Positions 33,254 to 45,189 of a DNA stretch of 64,000 bases are shown one piece after another. Location: the NCBI GenBank assembly GCA_024760905.1, contig CM045735.1:7904661-7968660 (forward strand). Reading direction: 5' to 3'. A program made the position numbers and the translations under genes. Position 1 is the stretch's first letter. Every line of letters begins with the position of its first letter. Under the pieces are notes generated by a model that was given only the letters and a program-made list of their open reading frames with translations, was not told where the DNA came from and ran no database searches. This stretch comes from Plotosus lineatus (lineage: Eukaryota > Chordata > Actinopteri > Siluriformes > Plotosidae).

Positions 33254-36157
33254 TTACAGTCGCATCCAAGGCCCATGTCTTTGCCTTAAACTGGGGTCCT
33301 CTGTGGCTCTCTGCTCGAGCTGGGCATCGTCACTTGTGTTGTTCTCTAGTAGAGGCGGAACACTAAAATCTGATGCTGCAAGAAAGGATTTGTGAGATTT
33401 AAAAGCTCGGTCCTGACATGAGCATGAGCATGTTTGTGTACTTTGCTTACGCACCGTTCTCTTCATTTTGTGAAGATTCACCAAGTGAACTTATCGTACC
33501 GAGTGTGTCCAGATCACCTGGAAAAAAAAAAACAAGTAAACAAATAATGTAAAAAGTTTGAGGTTGTGTTACCCCCCCAAAAAAAAACAAAAAAAAAAAA
33601 CATTCTTTCCAAATAGGTGGATTTCAATACATGTCAGCCCAGAAACTCAAAAAAAAAGTAATCCAGGGATCCCTCACTTTCCGCAGTTTATACGCCCCGA
33701 GACGCCCCCATGACCGCCGATTTCCGCGAAGTAGGATCAACCCCCTTGACTGACATATAACGTACATGCATATTAGGGCTGTGCCATAAAACCGGTTTAT
33801 CAGTTTAAATCGCTTCTAACATGCAAACAATATGTATTGCGATACTCTGAAGCAAAACTATTTTTCTGACATGCATTCGGAAAACTTCGGAACAGTAAAT
33901 AAAAAAAACAAACTTCGGCTATTCCCGCTAATTGAACCAAAAATAGTGCTTTTGTTGTAAAAAAGAAAAAAAAGGAAAAAAAAAAGGTTCCGGCATGTAA
34001 TCCTGACACAATTGTGTTTCCGTCCTCTTATCTACAGTCATTCAGTGTGTGAAGAGCCCGGTATTACAAGAGCCATGCTGTGATTGGGTAGTGCAGATTG
34101 TCACGACAGCCTTCAGCCAATAGAATTTGTTTTTATACAGGATACGGCAATTCCCGCTAAAAACAAAACCATGGTTCATGTTGCTAATTGCTCAGAAATT
34201 TACTGACCTACTGCATCTAGATTTTCACTTAAACATTTATTTTAATATGAGCAAAAGAAGGAAGCGCTCCCATGAACCTGATCGCCAACAAGGCACATTA
34301 AACCGGCAGTTTTTTTTTGTTTTTTTTTTGTTTTTACTAAACGCGGCAACAATATCTGTCAACTCCGAAAAAAAATGATGTCATGCAACTTGCAGACTCC
34401 GCCTCAGGCTCAACATGCTCCTAATCGGTCCCGGATTCCGGTAAATTACATTCCACTTTTCTCCAGCATAATGATAATATTAATGTGATTTATATGATAA
34501 ATAATATTGTATGTTATTAGTGTAAAGTTCTAAAGTTTGACGGACTTTCCTGTAAATGTTATACGTGCGGCACGTGCCCAGCAGGCCTATGTGCATCGCT
34601 ATAGCAAGGGACAGAAACACGTTGACGGCTTCGCAGCCTACTCTTTACGAAAGTCAGCAATGGTTCGCTATGTATTTCCGTTTATTGTCACGGTCCAAAG
34701 ACATTTACATTAGGCAAACTGGCTGTGCCAAGTCTCCCATTGGGGTGAATGGTTTTGTGTAGGTGTGTGTGTGTGTTGGTCCTGTGATGGTCTGGCAAAC
34801 TGTGTTCAGTGTGTACCCCACCTTTAACCAGTGCTGGCAATTCACCGTCGGCTTGCTCAGTCTGTACGGCTTGATCTGCAGGTGTGTCCTGGTCATTCTC
34901 GAACTTCAGATCTGGCAACAAAAATTTGCACGATTACATAAAAATACGCCACACAGACGATATCACGCCAGCTTGGAACACAAACGTTATTTCACGATGA
35001 AAGAAAACCAATGGTCGTGATGTTTTGTCTTAAAGTGAGCAGCGGGCAAAAACAGCACCACATGGGACTGCCATTGTATCAAGGTGGCATCAAATCGTAT
35101 TCATACCAAAAACAATGAATCATTATAAACAAGGAATCATAGTAACATCCTGTTATTCTTCTCTGCCGATCAGTTCCAGTAAAATAGGCGTGGCTTTCCA
35201 TTTGCACCCAACAGGCCCACCTACTATTTTTTCCCTACAGTATAAAATATTACAGAATGAAATTAACTTTTCGAATTAAGACCACGGTTCGTCCATGACA
35301 AGGAAACTTTGAATAATGTAAACAGTACAGATAAACCATTTATTGTTTATTATCAGGGCGTTAAAATAATTCCGTCGGGTACTTACTCGGTGCGCTCGCT
35401 GTTGTACGCATACGTCTCCGCGCTTCCTCTCTCCTCTTTTGTAGGCGCGTCATGTCTCCCATTGTGACCTTTACACAGATTCCCAAAATCAGGACATAGA
35501 AAATTAAATCAGTAAATACATTCTGCTCCAGAATTATAGGCACCCACAGAAACCCTGTATTTATTTAAAGAGGGTGATCCATCCCCAAAAAACCTTCCCA
35601 TTACAAAGGGGAATTTTTTTAAAAATCGGTTAAAGATGGTCTATTTATTACGTATTTGTACAACTTGAGCACCACAAGATCGAAGAACTGGATTCGTGCA
35701 AGATGGCGCAAAGGTACACGCAGCTCGAAGATCATTAGAAGCTCGGAGAGAAATCTTTCTGGATTAAGTGATCACCTTGCTTGGTTGCGTTGATTGGTTG
35801 GCCAGAACGTTCCCCTGAACTCACCCGTTGTGGTGACAACAGGACGGTGACAACCTTGTGGAGGAGTGGGGCTCGAACCCCCAAACTTAGGATCAGTGAC
35901 ACAGCGCCCTATACCACCAGGCCACCACTGCCCCGTCCTGTTATTTTCAAGATTGAATTTTGATATCTACGCCAGCTGGTTGTATTAATATTATAACCAG
36001 AAAACCAGAATTAGCAAAAAAAAAAAAAAAAAAAAAGCATTCATCATAATATACAATGAACTATATGATGATATATCATGGTAAGTTTAGCCCATCATTC
36101 ATTTTATGAAACAAACCAGGGGTACACCCTGAAAAATGGGAAGACCATCACAGGGCC

Positions 36158-36217
<60 letters not shown>

Positions 36218-37064
36218 AAAAACAACATTCACACCCACAACCAAACTTGGGGCAATTCAAAACAGCCAGTTTGCCTAATGTGCATATCTTTTGACTTTCG
36301 AAAGAAACTGGAGCACAGGGAGGAAACCCACACATGCACAGGGGAAAACATATAATATTACATAACCTATAACAATAAAAATATACTATAAACATAAAAT
36401 ATATAATTAAATATAAGCATAACATAACAAATATACAGGGATCCCTCGCTACTTCACGCTTCAAGCCATGCGGCTTCAGTACATCGCATTTTTTAAAAAA
36501 TATTCATCGAATTAAAAAATAAATAAAGTTAGAATAGGGGGGAAAGTTAAGGAAAATGCCGCAAAACAAGGCCAATTATGCAACAAAAAAAAAAACCCAA
36601 ACAAACACAAAACAAAAAACAACCCAAAACCCCCTCAACAAAACTACTTACATATTTATGTGAGGCGCGCATCCGTATGTGTGTATTTATATTTTATTTA
36701 CATCTTATGCATTATTTTTGAATGTTTCATTGTAATTATAAGCATTTATAGCATTGAATATACATTTATTCATATTGTATACACATATACATGTACATAT
36801 ATGTCAGCGCGGGGGGGGGGGGCATCTTACTTCGCGGACTTCGGCGGTCACGGGGGGGGGGATCTCTGTCCAATTAACCGTGGAAAGTGAGGGATCCCTG
36901 TATACATAGAAATACCAGAGCTGAGCCTGTGACTCATACCCAGGACCTTCTTGCTGTGGGCCAGATGTTAACCACTGCAGCATTCAGTCATCTTTACCAA
37001 ATATGGGTGCCAAAAATTCTGGAACAGAATCTAACTTGCCATTTGAGAGAGCAAGATCTAGACT

Positions 37065-37136
<72 letters not shown>

Positions 37137-38839
37137 ACGTGGATATAATGTTTGCTTGTCGTACCTGAACTCGAACCTGCTCTGGGGGCCACAGTCCTCC
37201 CCAGACGAACTGCAGATAACTAAAGAGGACAACCACGCTCAGGAACATGAAGTTACTGGCAACCCCTACGAACGCTGATGTGAGAGGGAAGTTATACAAA
37301 AGGTATCTGGAAGGGGTGGGGGTGGGAGGTTGACAGACAGGCAGACAGACAGACAGACAGATAGACAGACAGACAAACAGAGAGCACAAGTGTTATCAGC
37401 TGTAACCAATAACCTACTCATTTTAATCCAACTAGGATCGCAGGGAGGCTGGAACCTATCTCAGCCGACACTGAGCAAAGGTGGAATGCTACCCAACTAC
37501 CAAGCTACCCAGACCATTGCAGGGCACACACACGCACTCACACCTCAGGTCAATTTGGGATACCCAATTAGCCTAATATCCACGTCTTGGGAAGAAACCT
37601 GAGAACCCATGGAAACGTTCGAGGCCAGGAATCAAACCCAAGACCATCTTGGCCTGAGGTGGATGTGCTCAGCACTACAAGACTGTACCAAGCTAATACA
37701 TCTGATATACTTTTTTTGTGCTACACCACAAATAACTAATTCATGGTCAATTAGAAACAAAAGTTCAAGTATTCCGCGGTCAAGAATACACGTAAGATGC
37801 ATTATCAACATAAGCTATACGCTGTTCAGGTTTATAAACGTAGGTGGATCTGTGACACGAGGACACGGTGGTGCACACCTGATCCCAGTAAAGTAGGCGT
37901 GGATCCTAAGCTGAGCCGAGTAGATCTGTACACGCCGAGAACGAATCTCGATGACCGCTCCAATGGTGGGCTGATACTGGAATGACACACATGAGAAGAC
38001 GATGAGAAAATCTACAACAACCTTTTAATTAATTAAATATCAGTAAAGAATCTAAAGTCTCATGAAACTTAATGACTAAAAGCACAGGCTGGAATTTGGT
38101 GAATGTATTTCAGAACTTCTGCTCGCACTCACAGAGTCCGACTTGTAGTCTGAGAAGAGCTCCACCTCTATAAGCTGCTTCTGCTCCGTCAGACCTGTAA
38201 GGAGCATCGGGGAGAACACCAAGGTGTTGAGGATCTGCAGGAGACCGGAGCGATAATGCAGCATGGCCTGATGAGAGGAGGAAAAAAAACAAGCAATGAA
38301 AAAAAAAATCCATACAAATCATGAAATGTATTTTAAGAAATTGTGTCCCGGTATGTTTTACAGTGGTACCTCACCTTATGATAGTCCCAGCAAACAAAAA
38401 ATCCAGGTTACGAAAAACATTTGCCAAAATTTTTTGTTTCTGTATACAAAACAAGTTCTTCTTACGAAACGAGCCAAACGCGCCATTCAAACATTCAAAC
38501 AATGCACAAGCTGCTCTCCCATTGACTATCTTCCAACATCCAGCCTCGCTGGCCTCCCATTGGCTAGGACGGACGACCCAGCTCCCTTCCATTGACTATC
38601 TCCCAACATTTCGCCAAGCTGGTCTCCCATTGGCTATGAGGGATGAAGCAGCTCCCTCCCATTGGCTATTATGGAGCTAGAGCACCCATAATACTTTTCG
38701 TGTAAAGGACAGAGTTACTGTTATTTCATGAGTTTTTCGAGTGTGCTCATTGCAACGTTATCTTTTGGATCAGGCTTTTAACCTTGTATAAAAGTTTGTA
38801 AGATTATAACTCTGCTAAGAAGACATAGTCTACACACAC

Positions 38840-38879
<40 letters not shown>

Positions 38880-41287
38880 AGTGCGAGTGAAAAGAAGCGG
38901 GCTCGTGGCATGCGGTTGAGTGATATCACAAAGGAATATGGCCAAACCTGCTACCATCGGTACGATATTGAAGCAGAAGGAGGTGTTAAAAGGTATGATT
39001 TTATAATTTTTAAAGGGTTTAGGAGGTAGTTTAGGGGGCCTTTGAATGAATCACATGTTTGACATGTAAAATGCGGCTCAATTTACGAAAAATCCAGGTT
39101 CCGAAAAAGGCTCTGGAGCGGAATAATTTCGTAAGGTGAGGTACCACTGTATATCAGAGAACAGAGACAGTTGCAGGATACGAAATGTGGCAATTCGATT
39201 ATGAATTATTGTGACTCTATTAAAGTGCAATGATGTACGTAATTAATAATATTACTCCAGAGTTGTGCATCAACGAGGTGTGCCATAGCCACCTGAGAGT
39301 TTGCGAACCTCAGGCCCGGCTGGTGCATGCAGCCTTCCACAGCCGGGAGCTCAGCAGCACTGATCTGGCTGAGAGCTCATAGAGATGGAGGGATGGCGGG
39401 ATGGCACTCTTTTCCCTGTCACTCACACGTGTCATTAGCCAATCATGAGTGTCTGTGACGCTCATGCATACAAAGCATGAATAAACAGGTTTGTCGTATT
39501 TTCGCCTCATTCTTCAACCCCCCTAGAATTAGTACCACCTGTTCTATTCAAATGTTTTTCAACAGGTTTAATTTTGCAGATGCAAATATTTATTCTGTTG
39601 CTGCAGCTCTCAACACTTAAAGCTTTGAATGAGACGGTAATATTATGACATATTTCCAGTGAGATATTCATTTGGGATTGAAAAATGGCTCCAGAAATGC
39701 TGCACTGATGATATTTTGAGACAAAATGAATCCCAAACATAGAATTTTCGAAAGTATATAGCGCCCTCATGTGGGTCAATTTGTTATTGTAATTCCATGA
39801 AAAATTAACTGAGTTCATGATGGGGGGAAAAAAACAGTATGCCACTGGTTTTAAACAACTGGTTCACCAAATTAGAAACAGCTGGCGCAGCATGACCTAG
39901 TACACATGTAACATCATGGAAAATCAAGCCAGAAAAACAACAACAACAACAACATGAGTTTTAATTCTTACTCACAGAGCGTGCCACCGTGGACACAGTT
40001 TTTCCATATTTGGTGTAACAGGACATTTGGATCATGAACATGCCGAGCTGTTCATTCACAGGTGATTCCGGCATCTCCAGCTCGAGTGAGACTCGATAGG
40101 GCTGACCGTACATCAATACCTAAAGCACAGACAGGATTATTTCATATGAATTAAAAATGCTTTTGGACATGTAAACAATTTCAGGTAATATGTGGATTAC
40201 AGAAAGAAGAAGAGAGAGAAGTGGCAGTCAGCACGGACACTGGTTGAACAAGTAGGTAAAGTCTGTTGAGATTTTACCCCCGAACCTAGCGGCTCATAAC
40301 AGCCGGAGCTCATCCCCATATCTGTAGTGTGACATGACGAGGACTTTGACTCCTCCTGGAAGGGCCGGTCGTTCATCATAGGTTCCCCTCCAAGTATTTC
40401 TACTGGTACCCATTTATACAGCTGGGAGGAAGGTGGCACACTTGTGATTGACACCTTGCCCAAGGGCACCGCATTAGCACCGTGGAAGTTTCACGGGGAT
40501 TTAAGCCCATCACGTCTCAATCATGAGCCCAGCACCCTGACCTCTACATCACCGGTCCTGGTGAAAGTCCTGTTGATTGTACGCAACGTTATCAGAAACT
40601 GTACTCTAAATAAAAATGTGATGATCTTACCTGGTCTTTGCCGTTCTTTAGGAGAGAGATGTTCGCCATTGGGAAAGAGCAGAGAACAGAGTTCGGGGAG
40701 TCACAGTCACTTCTGAAACAAAGTATTATTCAGTTATAATGATGGTTCATAAAGAAATTAGGCAATGTATCACACACATTTCAAAAGTATTCCAAAACCA
40801 CCTCACAGCAAGAAGGTTCTGGGTTTGCGTCCCGGGTATTTGTGAGGCGTTTGCATGTTCTCCCCGTGTCTATATGGGTTTCCTCTGGGTACGCGGTTTT
40901 CTCCCACAGCCCAGAGGTATTGGCTAAGGCAGAGTATACAGCGGTACCTCACCTTACAATAGTCCCAGGATACAAAAAAATCCAGTTTACGAAAAACATT
41001 TTCCTAAATTTTTTGTCTCTGTATACGAAACAAGTTCTCCTTATGAAACGCGCCATTCAAAAAGCGAGCCATTCAAACAATGCACGACTTGCTCTCCCAC
41101 TGACTACATGTCCCAACATCCCCACCCGCTGGCCTCCCATTGGCTAGGAGGGATGATGCAGCTCCCTCGCATTGGCTATTATGGAGCTGCATCTCCCATA
41201 ATACTTTTCGTGTAAAGAACAGAGTTACTGGCTTTTAACCTTCCATGAACATTTGCAGGATTATAACTCTGCTAAGAAGACATGGTC

Positions 41288-41323
<36 letters not shown>

Positions 41324-42008
41324 GTGTGATTTCCGGTGCGAGTGAAAAGAAGAAGCGGGCTCATGGCATGCGGTTGAGTGATATCGCAAAGGAATAAAAC
41401 CCGTCTACCATCGGTACGATAGGTACTGTATACTTTTATAATTTTTAAAGGGTTTAGGGGGTAGTATTGGGGGCCTTGGAATGAATCACACGTTTTACAT
41501 GTAAAATGCGGTTCAATTTACGAAAAATCCAGGTTAAGAAAAAGGCTCTGGAACAGATTAATTTCGTAAGGTGAGGTACCACTGTACCTTGAACAGCTCC
41601 CCTGATCACCGCAGGGCCAACATGCAAAAACAATCATCCACGCTCACACTCATACACATCTAGGGGCAATCTGGAACAGCCACTTTGCCTCATCTGCATG
41701 TCTTTAGTCTGTGAAAGAAACCAGAGTACTCCAAGAAAATCCAAGGGATCACTGTAGTTCTGTGTACCCTCCCCCTACTTCGTGCTTCGGTTTCTGTGCA
41801 TCACGGGTTTTTCAAAAATATTAATCGAAAAATTTTTTAAAATAAGGAAATTAAGGAAAAACTGGGAAAAGTTAAGGAAAATGCCGCAAAACAAGGCCAA
41901 TTATGCAAAAAACCCCAAACAAACAAAAACAAAAACAAAACAAACAAACAAAAAAAAACAACCCAAAACCCCCCAACAAAACTACTTACATTTTTATGTT
42001 TGGTGGGC

Positions 42009-42054
<46 letters not shown>

Positions 42055-42710
42055 CTGTGCGTGTCTGTATGTGTGTGTATTTATATTTTATTTAAATCTT
42101 ATGCATTATTTTTGAATGTTTAATTGTTATTATAAGCATTTATAGCATTGAATATGTATTTATTGATATTATATACACATATACATGTATACATCAGTCA
42201 GGGGGGGGGTCGATCCTACTTCGGGGAAATCAGCGGTCGCTGGGGGGAGGGGGTCGCGGTCCCCATTAACCATGGAAAATGAGGGATCCCTGTACTTGCA
42301 TTAGCCTGGGTATCGAAGCCAGGGCCTTCTTACTGGAAGACAGACATGCTAGCCTCTATTCCGGCGTGCCGCTGTACGACAGTTAATGAATACCATTTGC
42401 AGTCGAACGATGAAGCAGTGAGAAACCCCTCCCTTTTCTTCACCCTTATAAATCCTATAACTATATTCATAAACAACACATTTAATCAACATGAGACAGC
42501 GTGCGGATACCTGTAGTGGTAGTTGACAGGTGTCGCGAAGCTGACGGTGGGCATGTAGGAATAGTAGAAGCTGCCATACAAAAAGATCGACACCCAAAGC
42601 AAAAGCATCAAGACGCAGAAGAAGATGGCGGCCCGCAGCAGCGTACGCCGGGCCCTCAACAGGGTGACAGCCGCCACATCCTGAAGCCAGACCAGAACTG
42701 GACCCATCAT
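33254..42710 (-). CDS. bscl2: bscl2, seipin, complete coding region in 10 exons
   Basis: Seipin is an ER membrane protein that forms rings at ER-lipid droplet contacts and controls droplet formation. Minus-strand exons are 42710-42511, 40712-40631, 40119-39976, 38267-38133, 37976-37879, 37306-37165, 35468-35387, 34911-34822, 33517-33455 and 33375-33254. All have GT-AG ends and compatible phases, giving 385 aa. Transmembrane segment 1 is about residues 28-50 ([20 protein letters not shown], near identical to human) and segment 2 lies in exon 6 ([19 protein letters not shown]). The lumenal domain includes CSFPMANIS, whose N84 matches human N88 of the neuropathy-linked NVS sequon. [15 protein letters not shown] is the lumenal hydrophobic-helix region. 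Exons 7-10 form a charged cytosolic tail ending [10 protein letters not shown]. The start is the first of two adjacent ATGs. Exon 8 and 9 donors are the least certain. Confidence 0.95.
33518..34821 (-). other. bscl2: bscl2 intron 8 with MITE fragments
   Basis: Holds a family 2 MITE end at about 33664-33760 (cagggatccctcactttcc). Next is a block starting gggctgtgccataaaaccgg, which looks like a decayed hAT-type element. A SINE-A fragment (about 34598-34665) follows. No extra seipin exon seen. Confidence 0.4.
35855..35936 (-). mobile_element. SINE-A head fragment
   Basis: gacaaccttgtggaggagtg, box B complement ctcgaacccccaa and ccaccactgccccg; only the tRNA-like head remains. In bscl2 intron 6. 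Confidence 0.55.
36161..36213. repeat. (CA)n microsatellite
   Basis: About 52 bp of CA repeats in bscl2 intron 6, inside a SINE-B-like remnant (36115-36345, minus). Confidence 0.9.
36436..36900. mobile_element. pogo/Tigger-type MITE family 2, complete
   Basis: TIRs cagggatccctcgct and agtgagggatccctg, flanked by TA on both sides (36434-36435 and 36901-36902). It is 465 bp with no coding capacity. The interior is A-rich (aaaacaaggccaattatgca) and later G-rich. In bscl2 intron 6. Confidence 0.8.
37069..37136. repeat. (GT)n microsatellite next to bscl2 exon 6
   Basis: About 68 bp of GT repeats, starting 28 bp past the donor of seipin exon 6 (AC repeats in the pre-mRNA). Confidence 0.9.
37331..37381. 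repeat. (GACA)n tetranucleotide repeat
   Basis: About 50 bp of GACA units just upstream (minus strand) of seipin exon 6. Confidence 0.85.
38361..39149. mobile_element. Tigger/pogo-type MITE family 1, complete (789 bp)
   Basis: Starts cagtggtacctcacctta and ends taaggtgaggtaccactg, with TA duplications at 38359-38360 and 39150-39151. The interior keeps a transposase N-terminal scrap ([17 protein letters not shown], then [10 protein letters not shown]) after a (CA)n tract. This matches the helix-turn-helix of Tigger transposases; no catalytic domain remains. In bscl2 intron 3. Confidence 0.82.
39150..39975 (-). other. bscl2: bscl2 intron 3, unique part
   Basis: No gene recognised. A 112-codon minus-strand frame (39507-39845) has no family features. 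Confidence 0.4.
40252..40556 (-). mobile_element. SINE-C copy
   Basis: Same order as the copy at 25541-25845: ttttacccccgaacctagcg at the left, gtacccatttatacagctgg, and a decayed tRNA-like head at the right. In bscl2 intron 2. Confidence 0.55.
40939..41584. mobile_element. Tigger/pogo-type MITE family 1, complete (646 bp)
   Basis: Termini cagcggtacctcacctta and taaggtgaggtaccactg, with TA duplications at 40937-40938 and 41585-41586. It is a shorter relative of 38361-39149 with the same interior (gtgaaaagaagaagcggg, gcggttgagtgatatcgc). In bscl2 intron 1. Confidence 0.82.
41757..42292. mobile_element. pogo/Tigger-type MITE family 2
   Basis: The right end atgagggatccctg is followed by TA. 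The left end is decayed (gtaccctccccctacttcgt). The interior matches 36436-36900 and includes a (GT)n tract at about 42015-42080. In bscl2 intron 1. Confidence 0.7.
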
Positions 42711-42977
42711 CCAGCCCGTCCGCTTCCAGGTCCTCAATAAGTTAATCGGCGTTCAGCATGCTTCCAGTCAGAACACCCAAAACTCTTCATACGATCCTCA
42801 TGTCACATGCATGCAGACCTTTCTTTATTGTGCTCACTGGGATCGACAATCAGCACTTTCGACTTGTAACTGACCTATATATATAGAAATATATATATAC
42901 ACACTCATCTTAAGCGTACAATGGCTGACTGGTGTCTTCTCGTTTAAATTTTCATCGCCGTCATGATCCAGGGTGAC
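42711..42977 (-). promoter_or_regulatory. bscl2: bscl2 5' UTR segment with upstream ATGs
   Basis: A good acceptor (tttcag on the minus strand) ends at 42978, so an exon may start at 42977 and run into the first coding exon. It carries several short upstream reading frames, such as a six-codon one starting ATGACGGCG. Such upstream frames usually lower translation of the main frame. The exon extent is inferred. Confidence 0.4.
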
Positions 42978-43264
42978 CTGAAAACGAAAAATAAATAACA
43001 GCATCAATAATACACAGTACAGTAGAAATGGATGCCCAGAGGACTTAATAGATATAACAACAATAAATTCCTCCCATCATTCTACAAGACAGAGACACGC
43101 CCTAAGAGCAACATCACACACTTGAGGGGGTTTTGTCACAGGTTGGTGGAAACCCATCGAACTGAGGCACAAATACTCAATTCGGGTTCAGGATGAAGGA
43201 GGATCCTGGGACTTGATAGGTACAACACTACCCACTCAACCATGCAGGTTTTTAGAACCATTCA

Positions 43265-43592
43265 TTCATTCATTCATTTTCTGAACCACTCAATCTGAAA
43301 TAAAACTTGGTGGGGGCGGGGTACACCCTGAACATTTCGCCAGGCCATCGCAGGACCAACACTGACACAATCATTCATACTCACGCTCACACCTAGGGGT
43401 GATTTAAAACAGCCAATTAACCTACTGTGCATGTTTTTGGACTGTGGGAGGAAACCGGAGTACCCGGAGGAAACCCACACAAGCACGAGGAGAACATGCA
43501 AACTCCCCACAGGAACGCCTGAGCTGGAAATCGAACCCAGGACTTTCTTGCTGAGAGGCAGTCACGCTAACCACTATACCACAGTACCACCT
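43265..43592 (-). mobile_element. SINE-B copy
   Basis: Tail at the left (ttcattttctgaaccactca), then caggccatcgcaggaccaac, gtgggaggaaaccggagtac and a tRNA-like head at the right (box B complement atcgaacccag; gctaaccactataccac). Confidence 0.7.
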
Positions 43593-43612
43593 TTTTAGAA
43601 ACATATTAATTA

Positions 43613-44097
43613 TCGTGATCCCTCCTTACTTTGTGCTTCAGTTTCTGCAACTTCAGTGCTTTGCGAGTTTTTCAAAAATATTCATCGGGGGAAAAAAATA
43701 AGGAAATTAAGGGAAAATCGGGGGAAAGTTAAGGAAAATGCCGCAAAACAAGGCCAATTATGCAAAAAAAAAACCAAAAAAAACCAAAACAAACAAAAAC
43801 AAAAAACAACCCAAAACCCCCCAACAAAACTACAGTAATCACATTTTTATGTGAGTTGCAGCTATGTGTGTATTTATATTTTATTTACATTTTATACATT
43901 ATTTTTGAATGTTTAATTGTTATTATAAGCATTTCTAGCACTGAATACGTATGTATTTATTGATATTATCGAAACATATACATGTACATATACGTCAGTC
44001 AGTGGGGGGGGTCGATCCTACTTCAAGGAAATCGGCGGTCGCCGGGGGGGGGGGGGGGTCTCGACCCCCATTAATCGCGGGAAGTGAGGGATCCCTG
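43613..44097. mobile_element. pogo/Tigger-type MITE family 2
   Basis: The right end gaagtgagggatccctg is followed by TA. The left end is decayed (tgatccctccttactttg). The interior is co-linear with 36436-36900. Confidence 0.7.
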
Positions 44098-45180
44098 TAA
44101 TTTTGAATATTCCTATTTATTAAGTGACTGAGGTTGACAAACTATGAACAGCAGATGGTAATTGTGCACCTACGGTGTGCTCATGTGTGTAAATAGACCT
44201 GGCAGATGTGTAATACAGTAGTTAATTATTGATTAATACATATTGACAGCTTTAACAATGAAAGACACAGGCAGGTGGGCGATGCCCTATAACCAGCACA
44301 GTCAGTATACAGAGTCAGATAATATTCCGATGGAGAAAATTCTCAACACAACTATTTATACATGAACCTCAGGCCTGTACCTCGGATTGGTTGGAGGGGT
44401 TGCGGATAGGATGGTATGTGTGTGGGGGGGGGGGCTGTTACAGAAAAATAGAGGTGGTTTGGTGTTATTTAAGGATTCTTTTTAGTATAAAATTGAAAAT
44501 GAATAGATTTATTTTATTATTTTATCAGTTCTAAATTTAAGATGCTTTTTAAAAATCAAATATATGTCCAGTGGCAGTGTTCCCCCCCCCATTGCAGCTA
44601 ATAGGGTTATCAAAAGCTGGTTCTCTCACTGTCTATGGTGAGAGTTAGTAGGGAGGTCGTCTGTTTGGCTTTTACACCCAAGCCTAGTGGTTCATCAGGC
44701 TAGTACCTGTCCCCGGTTTCCAGAGCGTGAAGCTACCAGTTCATCTCCTCCTGGATGGGACGCAAGGCCATTGCAGGTTACCTTCCCAGTATATTATACT
44801 GGTACCCATTCATACTGCTGGGTAAACAGAGACACACTCGGGGTTAAAACCTTGCCCAGGGGTCTTAGCGTCTAGAACCATTGCTGACTTTCATCAAGAC
44901 AGGAGATGTATAGCCATCAGCAAGTTTCTGCCCTGCAATGGCCTGACGAGCTATCCAGGGTGTAGTCATATACAGTACTATTATAAAATCAAACCACCCT
45001 AACCAACAAAGGATGTCATAATGCATGAGGTTTCTGACTTCTAATGTAGGCATGTTCACTGAAATATTAAACCGCTGTATGCTAACAAATCAGTAATACC
45101 AAAATAGTAACTGTTTATTACTATAGACTCCTCCCTTTTAGCATTTCTGATACTCCATCAACCCTTTGAATAAATGAGCA
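44098..45180. other. Unique DNA plus SINE-C and SINE-A pieces
   Basis: 44652-44872 is a minus-strand SINE-C copy. 44590-44650 and 44872-44960 are SINE-A core pieces. The rest is unannotated unique sequence. Confidence 0.45.
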
Positions 45181-45189
45181 GGTTTCTCT

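Noticed and set aside
36994..37389. A 131-codon minus-strand frame combining seipin-like sequence with a poly-HT tail
   Set aside because: It is seipin exon 6 read through its splice donor into an intronic (AC)n tract. The exon ends at 37165.
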